From assembly GCA_963422465.1 (NCBI GenBank), contig OY730171.1:620001-684000 (forward strand): 64,000 nt of DNA, given 5' to 3'. The notes under the pieces are model-generated. The model worked only from the letters and a program-made list of their open reading frames with translations, did not search any database and had not been told where the DNA came from. The position numbers were made by a program, and so were the translations under genes. This document shows positions 56,700 to 64,000 of this stretch, in pieces. Every line of letters starts with the position of its first letter. Within the stretch, counting starts at the first letter, position 1. The DNA is from Lichina pygmaea. Lineage: Eukaryota > Ascomycota > Lichinomycetes > Lichinales > Lichinaceae.

Positions 56700-59600
56700 C
56701 TAGACCTTATCGGCAAACCACTTGACCAGATGGCCGACGGTGGGATGGCCCCAGACGAGCGTCGGCGGCACCTTGACCTTGAGCGTCTGCTGCAACTGCT
56801 TGCGCAGCGCCACCGTCATGACCGAGTCCATGCCGAGCTCTGGGAGGGCGACGCGCGAGTCGACGTCGTTGGCGTCGGCGAGGTCGAGCACCGTCGCGAC
56901 GCACTCGGAGATCTTGGTCGTCAAGAAGGCGTTGCGCTCTGGGCCGGCGGCGGGGACTTGCACGTCCTTGGCGCCGGAGGAGGGAGAGGAAGAGGAGGCA
57001 GAGCCGTCCTCGGTCGAGTTGGCCGAAGACCGTCGCTGCGCAATGTCCGCGAGAATGTCCATCGGCAGCATCTCGTCGGCGTCGAGCACGCGCGCGCGGA
57101 GCACGACGGCGTGCGACGTGTCGTACTTGGCCGCGTGGTCCCAGGCCCGGAAGGCCTCGTCGCGCGACACGCTCGTGATGCCCTTGCTCTCGAGCTCGGC
57201 CTCGATGAAGTCCGTGCTCGCGGCCATGCCCATGCCGCGCCAGCTGGTCCACTGGAACGCGATGGTGTTGTCGCCCTGGCTGCGGCGCCGCTCGGCGACG
57301 CTGTCGAGGAAGGCGTTGCCGGACGCGTACGACGCTTGGCCCGGGAAGCCGAAGAGCTGGCCGCACGACGAGAACAGCATCAAGAAGTCGAGGCTGCCGA
57401 CGGGAAAGGCCTTGTCGAGCGCGAGCGTGCCGGCCACCTTGGGCGCGAGCACGCGGTTGAACGACTCCGCCGTCGTCTCGAGCACGAGCTGGTCCTCGAG
57501 CACGCCGGCCGCGTGGACGACGCCGAGCACGCGCGGCAGCGAGAGGTCGTCGAGCTTCCGAGCGAGCACGTCGGCCGCGTCGGCGACGCTGAGGTCGACC
57601 GCGAGGCTGTACACCGTGGCGCCGGCCTGCTCGAGCAGCTGAATCTTCTGCGTCGCTTCGAGGACGGTGCCGGTGGCCGAAGACCACGTGCGACGAGGCG
57701 GGAGGGCGCGCCGCGAGAGCAGCACGATGCGGCGCGCACCACGCTCGACGAGGAAGCCGGCGACCTCGAGCCCGAGCGATCCGAGACCGCCCGAGATGAT
57801 GTAAGTGCCCTCGGGCCGCGGATGGAGCTTGGACACCTGGTCGGCCGGGTGCATCTTGTCCTGCGGCATCGGTCGGAGCCGAGACACCCGGGCGATCGAG
57901 TCCTCGACCCGCACGACGTCCGCGCCAGCGATGTACTTGACGACCTGGTAAGGGAACGCGGTCGATTCGACGTCGATCAAGGCGCCCCAGAGGCCCGACT
58001 GCTCGGCGGCGATGATGCGGCCCAGACCGACCAGCGGCGCGTGGGCGAGCGCCGTCGGCGTGGCTCCGGCGAGCGCACCGTCCGTGACGGCGTATACTCG
58101 AGCGTTGACGCCGTTCTTGGCAACGAACTTGACGATATCCAGGAGCTCCTTGCAGGCGTCGTTCGCCGCGGCGGGAACCGCCTCGATGGACTCGGCCTCC
58201 GGGCCCAGGTACATGACGACGGTGCCGTCCGAGTCGTTGTCGAACGATGTGGCGGACAGAAGCTCGGCAGAGCCGATGCTGGTCGTCGCGAGGCAGCGCT
58301 TGGCGAGCTGCTTCTTGTACTCCTTCATCATGACGCTCTCTTCGTCGCCGACGAGGACGGCCCGCGTGAATGGCAACGGCTTCTCCGACAGCTGCGCGGG
58401 TGGCCAGGCGAGTTGGTGGACGAGCCCGTCGGCACTCTCCTTGGCGCCTGGGGTGCCCTCGATCTCGGAGAAGCGCATCCCCGTGAACTTGGCGAGGGCC
58501 CTGCCGGCCTCGTCGGTGACGGTGACGTCGACGGCCAGGTTGCTGTTGTTGACGGTCGCTTCCTGGACGTGGATGTAGCCGATCTTGGGCGGGACAGCGC
58601 CGTCGCGGATCGTCAACCCGTCGACGTGAGCCGGCATGCGCAGGCGTGGAACGTCGAAGAAGAGGGTCGAGCCGATCGAGGTGGCGGCGTCGAAGATCGG
58701 TGCCCAGGACGTTGCGCTCCACGGGGGCGAGGCACCGTCGGTGGTGGCCGGCGACACGTCGACACGCGCGAGCATCTCCTTGTTGTTGCCGACGTGGTCG
58801 GTCACGGCCCACGGGAAGCCCATGTCCGGCACGCCGACGCTGGCGAGGTAGTCGATCGAGAAGGTCTTGCTCAGCTCCGTGCCGATGCGAGCCCGAGTTG
58901 CGGCCGGGTCGACGTCGACGCCGTACGGTGCCGTCTCCTCGTCGTCGACCTTGGAGCCGACGGTCGCGGTCGTGTGCGTCAGCCAGGAGTGGTCGACGCC
59001 GGCCTCGTCGTTGGACTGGACGAGCCGCGACATGAGCCGCACATCGCCAGGCTGGGTCAGGATTTGGATATCGCGCGGCGCGCTGATCGCCACCGGCACG
59101 CGCAGGCTGACGTCGCTCAGCTGGCGGGCGCCTGTCGCGTGGAAGAAGGTGTTGAAGAGCACGGCGGCGGGGATGATCTCCGTGCCGTGGAGCGGGTGGC
59201 TACCCGGGAACGGCTTGGTGTCGTCGTCGAGCTTGGTGCTGAAGACGGTGGTCGTGTCCCCGGCGACGGGGAGGCGCTGGCCGAGCAGCGTGTGCGAGTC
59301 CACGTCGTGGACGACGGACGTCGCCGTCGAGCCCGTCCCGATCCCCTTCCAGAACGCCTGGTGCTTCCACGCCGTCTTCGGGACGCTGTCGGCCCATTGG
59401 ACGCCGTCGAAGGGCATGTTCCAATCGACCGAGACGCCCTTGGACCAAAGGTTCGCGAGGCCCTTGAGCAAGGCCTTGCGAGCGGGCTTGTTGCGCAGCA
59501 GCGTCGGAATGACGGCAAAATCCTCGACGTCCATGTCCATCAAGGTCTCGTTGACGGAGTGGGTGATGACGGGATGGCTGGACACCTCGAGGAAGACGCG

Positions 59601-62254
59601 GTGACCGTCGTCGGTGGCGGTCCGGACGGCGTTGGTGAGCAGGACAGGCTGCAGCATGTTGCCGACCCAGTAGGTGGCGTCGCGCGCCGCTTGGTCGCGA
59701 GCGTCCTGCGAGGCCGTCGAGTAGAGGGGCACCAGGGGCTCCATCGGGTCCAGAACGTCGTCGAGCGCTTGGTGGAGCGGCTTGGCGAGGCAGTTGAGGA
59801 GCGGGCTGTGGAAGGCGATGTCGGTCTTGACCTTGAGGACCTTGACGCCGAGGGATTCCCAGACGCCGGTCATCTCCTTGATCGCCGCCACCGAACCCGA
59901 GACCACGCACGAGCTGGGCGAGGAGTCGATGGAGGCCGTGACGTCGCAGCGGCCGGCGAGCACGTCGGCCGCCTCGGCGAAGGGGACGTTGACCAGGATC
60001 ATCGCCCCGGTGCCCATGACCTGGCGGTAGAGCGCCGCTCGTCGGCAGACGACGATGGCACCCTCCCCGGCGGTCAGGGCGCCGGCGGCGACCGAGGCCG
60101 CGATCTCGCCGACCGAGTGGCCGATGATCGCGCTCGGCTCGGCGCCCTTCGACCTCAGCAGGGCAGCGAGGCCGATCTGGATGGCGTAGGTCAGGACCTG
60201 CACCTTGTCCGAAGCCGCAAAGTCTCCCGTCTTCAGGGCCTGCAGGGCCGAGAAGCCAGCCTCGGCCTGGATGATGGGCTCGAGGTCCTCGATCGTCTGG
60301 CGGAAGAGAGGCTCCTTCACCAGCAGCTCCTCGCCCATCGCTGGCCACTGGGCGCCGTGTCCCGAGAACATCCAGACGGCACCGTTGCCCTCGTCCTTCT
60401 TGCCGAGGACGCGGCCCGTCACGACATGTTCCGAGGCGGCGCCGGCCGCGAACTTCTCGGTGGCCTCGACGGCTTCCTCGTGGCCGTCGACGACGAAGGC
60501 GACGCGATTGTCGTGATGGCCTCGTCGGGTCGCCAGCGTCGCCGCGACGGACGCGAGCGACTGTTCCTTGCCGGCCTCGGCCAACCACCGGCCGAGCGTT
60601 GCGGCATCGCCAGGAAGCCGCTTCTCCTGCGGCGCCGTGAGCAAGAGGGCCCTGGGCTCGTCGGCGTCGACGGTCGTGGGCGCGAAGCTGGCGGCCTCGG
60701 GGGTGGCCTCGATCACGGCGTGGGACACGGTCCCGCCGTAGCCGTAGGAGCAGATGGCGGCTCGCCGGGCGTGCGGCACCTGCGGCCACGTCGTCTTCTC
60801 CAGAGGAACCTTGATGCCCATGCCGTCCCAGTCCAGTCTCCTGAGGTTCGTGACGTTGGCCTGCGGAGGGACGGTCCCGTTCCGGAGCGACATGATCGCC
60901 TTGATGAAGCCGACCGCGCCGGCGCCGGCCTCGAGATGGCCGACGTTGGCCTTGACGCTGCCGACGTAACACGGCGCGTCCGCCTTGCGGTTGCCTCCGT
61001 AGACCTTCGCCATGGCGTCGATCTCGACCGGGTCTCCGACGGGCGTCGAGGTCGCGTGGGCCTCGACGTACTGGATCGTCGTCGGATCGACGTCGCCGAG
61101 GGCGGTGCGAGCGACGGCCTGTTGGGCGATGCCGTTCGGGGCCATGATCCCGTTGGTCCGACCATCCTGGCCGACGGCGGAGCCCTTGAGCACGGCCAAG
61201 ATCCTGTCCTTGCCGCGCACGGCATCTGACATGCGCTTGAGGACGATGACGGCCGCGCCTTCGCCCCGGCCGTAGCCGGCGGCGTCTTGGTCGAAGGAGC
61301 GGCAAGTTCCGTCCTTGGAGATGGCACCGGCCTTGTCGAGCACTCGGGTGAGGCCGGGACCGCACAAGGCGTTGACGCCGCCGACGATGGCGACGTCGCT
61401 CTCCTTCTGCAGCAGCGCCTGTCTGCCGTGGTGGATGGCGACCAAGGACGAAGCACAGGCGGCGTCGACGGCGGTAGAGGGCCCCCTGAGGTCGAGCAGA
61501 TACGAGATCCGGTTCGGAACGCCGCAGTAGGCCGTGCCGATGCCCATCCAGGCTTCAACGCCGGGCAGGTCCTCGAGCAGCAGCTTGGCATAGTCGTCCG
61601 AGTTGACGCCCATGAACACGGCCGTGTTGGAGCCGGCCAGGCCCTGAGGCGAGATGCCAGCGTCCTCGAGAGCCTCCCACGTGACCTCCATCGTGACCCG
61701 CTGCTGCGGATCCATCAAGACGGCCTCCTTGGGCGAGATGCCGAAGAAGGTGCTGTCAAAGTTCTCGAGGTTGTCGAGGAAGTATCCCCGCTGGGTCGTG
61801 TCCTTGAGGATCTGGGTTCACGTGAATGAGCCTCCGACGTCCCAAGACTGGCCCCAGTACCGCCGGACGGACGTACCTTGGGGTTTCGGACATCACGACG
61901 GAGGTAGGGCTCCCAGCGTAGAGCCGGAATCTCTCCCGAGGCAACTTGCTTGCTCAGGATCGACTCCCACAGCTCCTCCGGGCTGTTGTTACCGCCGGCT
62001 ACACGGCATGCCATCCCAACGACGGCAACATCCTCCTGGCCGTTCTGGAGGAACCGACAGGTCGGTCAGCACTCAAGAGACCACAGAGCTGGGAGGGGAA
62101 GTCACAAGCAGACACGCACCTTGTCCGGCTGGACCGGAGCGTCGAGAACGGTCGCCTTGGTGACTCGGGGAAAGTCCACCGGGACCACGTCATCGGCTAT
62201 GACGATACGTCAGAAAGGGGGCTCGGCCCAAGCTATACCAGGGATGCTTGCCAT
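56700..62254 (-). CDS. Partially reducing polyketide synthase, 6-methylsalicylic acid synthase type
   Basis: Four exons: 62254-62239 (16 nt), 62196-62120, 62044-61877 and 61811-56700, 1,790 residues. Domain order is KS (about 36-460; DAACASS Cys 206, [12 protein letters not shown] His 339, GHLEAGAG His 379), AT ([25 protein letters not shown] Ser 653), TH/DH-type ([10 protein letters not shown], His 959), a core linker, KR ([31 protein letters not shown]), and ACP (LGMDSVMTV, Ser 1750). There is no methyltransferase, enoyl reductase or thioesterase. The sequence follows fungal 6-MSA synthases throughout (for example [20 protein letters not shown]), including the special TH domain. Such enzymes make 6-methylsalicylate from one acetyl and three malonyl units with one ketoreduction, in the cytosol. 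Every catalytic residue I could place is intact. The product could still differ from 6-MSA. Confidence 0.95.
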
Positions 62255-64000
62255 TCAAAAAAGGGGCCATTCTCTCCGGTGGGGAGAGACACGCTTTCTA
62301 GTATATCAATGTGCTCCGCGCCAGATGATAAAAGCTCATGTAGAGGTCGTAGCGGATGAGGACGAAGCACGAACGAGAAAGAGGGAGATGGGGAGATGGG
62401 ACAGGCGGGATTCTCGATGCCTGGAACGAAAAGAACCGCTCGATGCTCTGGATATCCCTTCTTATGCCGTCGGACAGAATGCTTCTCGGTCCGGCACGGC
62501 CGTCTTTATAGACCACAACCTGAACCGATCCTCGGCTCGTGGACGCAGCTTTCGGTCGAGAACGGCACTTGGACGAGACGCAGAGACGCAGACAGGAGCT
62601 TGAGCCGAGGCCACCGACGGCCGTGATGACAGCAGGCGTCTAATCGCGGGGCCCATCCTAGTATTGCCGTGCTAAGTTCACGCTCGACTTCAGCTGAAGT
62701 CCCGAACCGACGTTGGTTCCCCACCGACAAGGATCGCAGCGGAGCACTACCCTCCTGGATCTCGACCGTCGATTGCACCAGCTGCGACGACGAAGCCAAG
62801 ACGTCGGCTATGCTGTTGTGGCGCCATCCCCCAAGCTCGGTTCCACGGTGGTCGTCGTCTTACGTGAAAGACGTCGACGCTCGAAGCATCTCGTCGGTGT
62901 GCGCTCCGAACGAGATTCGCCATCCGGCCTCGGCGTTCCACTCGGCCGTCGTCGAGGCTCACTCTTTCGGTCTCGCGCGTTCTCTCCCCGGTCAGACACG
63001 TGGCAGAAGGTTTGAACCCCTTGATTAGCTATTCTTGGCAGAGGGTGGGAGGCGGGCTCGTCGTGAGGTAGACTCCCAGGAGGCCCGAGCCGCCTCGAGG
63101 CCTTGAGCGTCTTACGGCGTAAGCATCGAAGCCATGCATCCTGGCCCCGAGCGCGCGGGAGTCAATAGATGGTTTCCGTACGACAGGTGCCAAGGAACGC
63201 TCCTAGAGGATCATGAACAAAGCTGACGATATGGAGATGTCAGCGAATGGGCCAGCACATGTAAAACGTGCATGATGATATTGGTTCTGGCATCGCTACA
63301 CTTCATGACAAAGCCGCAAACGATCGGAGATCCCGAGCGTGCGTCGGTGTAAGATGCATGGAAGCAGAGGAGGAGAAACGAGCAGCAAGGCCAACGAGAC
63401 GAGCCTGCAGCTCACGTGTGACAGCAGACATGTGCTTCCGCACAGACGACCGTGGCGGCGCACAAAGATCTGACTCGAACCAGCACGATGGTCAGACAAG
63501 GTTCAAGGGTCTTGGAACAGCGCCACCGTCGTCTTCCCGCTACGGCTCCATACTGACGGGAGTCGAGGCCCCTGAATCGCGGCGGTCAGATTGTCGTACG
63601 GCAATCCACTGACTGGTAGGCCCTGTACGGAACGTTCTTCAGCACGCTGTCCACCACACCGAGCCCACGGTCCTGTGACGTGTCAAGATGAGAAGGCCGA
63701 GAGCACTCGGCCTTGACGTCCTTGGTAGACTTCGTACAAACGCACCATACCAGCAGTAGGAGTGGAAATCACAATGCCTAGTAGCTCTGGAGCTACTAGC
63801 ATCTACCAGCGAAGGAAACCGGCGGCGAACGACGACGGATGACGCCTCGACGCTCGGTGATGCCGACGCCGACGCTGATGCTGACGCCGAGGCTGATGCT
63901 CGCTGCGGCTGAAGCAGAGGTCTGAGCCGTTGTTTGATCATAAAGGTACAATGGTCGTCCGTAACGCCCGGAGGCTAGGCGATCGTGGCGCGGCCATGGC
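62255..64000. other. Right end: synthase promoter side, no gene seen
   Basis: Short frames on both strands (up to 217 codons at 61950-62603, overlapping the synthase 5' exons) have no motif. A GCCGACGCTGAT-type repeat lies at about 63855-63905. No tailoring enzyme, transporter or regulator of a secondary-metabolite cluster is visible before the window ends. Confidence 0.55.
62505..62510 (-). promoter_or_regulatory. Possible TATA box of the polyketide synthase
   Basis: TATAAA on the gene's strand, about 250 bp upstream of the start codon. Position only; no transcript evidence. Confidence 0.3.

Noticed and set aside
56730-61229. Antisense open frame of 1,499 codons across the polyketide synthase
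   Set aside because: It is opposite a gene with clear catalytic motifs and extreme third-position GC, which suppresses stops on the other strand. Its translation is Arg/Gly/Val-rich without motifs.
59200-61365. 721-codon frame overlapping the synthase in another frame
   Set aside because: Arg-rich shadow of GC-biased coding sequence.

Overview
The window is nuclear DNA of a filamentous ascomycete (Pezizomycotina). Genes are spaced, single-cistron and cut by short GT..AG introns (about 40-290 nt). Intergenic DNA is rich in microsatellites and in TACGTAC / ACGGAGTACTCCGT motifs. Recognisable proteins are typical of the group: Atg11, Def1 with a CUE domain, an Ish1-repeat protein, an Hva1-TUDOR protein and a 6-methylsalicylic-acid-synthase type polyketide synthase. 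I cannot name the species. All exon maps were read by eye from splice signals, reading frame and remembered family motifs; no database search was possible.

Layout. 0-4.3 kb: no clean gene; a minus-strand block of protein-like sequence I could not assign. 4.3-9.7 kb: Ish1-repeat protein (-), a small mitochondrial-looking unknown (-), Nhp6 HMG-box protein (-). 9.7-14.6 kb: gene-poor, with an old gag-like retroelement fossil. 14.6-20.3 kb: CENP-H kinetochore protein (-) head to head with atg11 (+) across 275 bp. 21.3-22.9 kb: conserved two-membrane-segment unknown (+). 24.4-26.0 kb: HIS1 (-) with a decayed tandem copy of its own 3' end just downstream. 26.9-31.9 kb: DEF1 (-) diverging from mitochondrial ribosomal protein bL9m (+). 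33.9-34.9 kb: Hva1-TUDOR/AT-hook protein (-). 36.7-40.6 kb: conserved unknown (-) diverging from a Kes1/Osh4-type oxysterol-binding protein (+). 42.6-46.1 kb: CSC1/OSCA-type channel (-). 48.4-52.2 kb: class II aldolase fba1 (-) diverging from a membrane-anchored Ubp16-type deubiquitinase (+).

The right part is the accessory region. A deleted Fot1/pogo-like DNA transposon lies at 47.0-47.8 kb. Two decayed Tc1/mariner-type elements with readable inverted repeats and TA flanks lie side by side at 52.6-54.2 and 54.7-56.2 kb. Right behind them sits an apparently intact 1,790-residue partially reducing polyketide synthase (KS-AT-TH-KR-ACP, minus strand, 56.7-62.3 kb). No tailoring gene is visible before the window ends, so any cluster would have to continue to the right of 64 kb.

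Housekeeping genes cover autophagy, histidine synthesis, glycolysis, transcription-coupled RNA polymerase II turnover, kinetochore, lipid transfer and mitochondrial translation. They are not functionally linked to each other. The most notable structures are the transposon-flanked polyketide synthase, the 3' duplication of HIS1, a 44-bp palindrome made of two transposon ends, and the shared CGA-to-TGA decay of both mariner elements. I did not find a clearly new multi-gene system.
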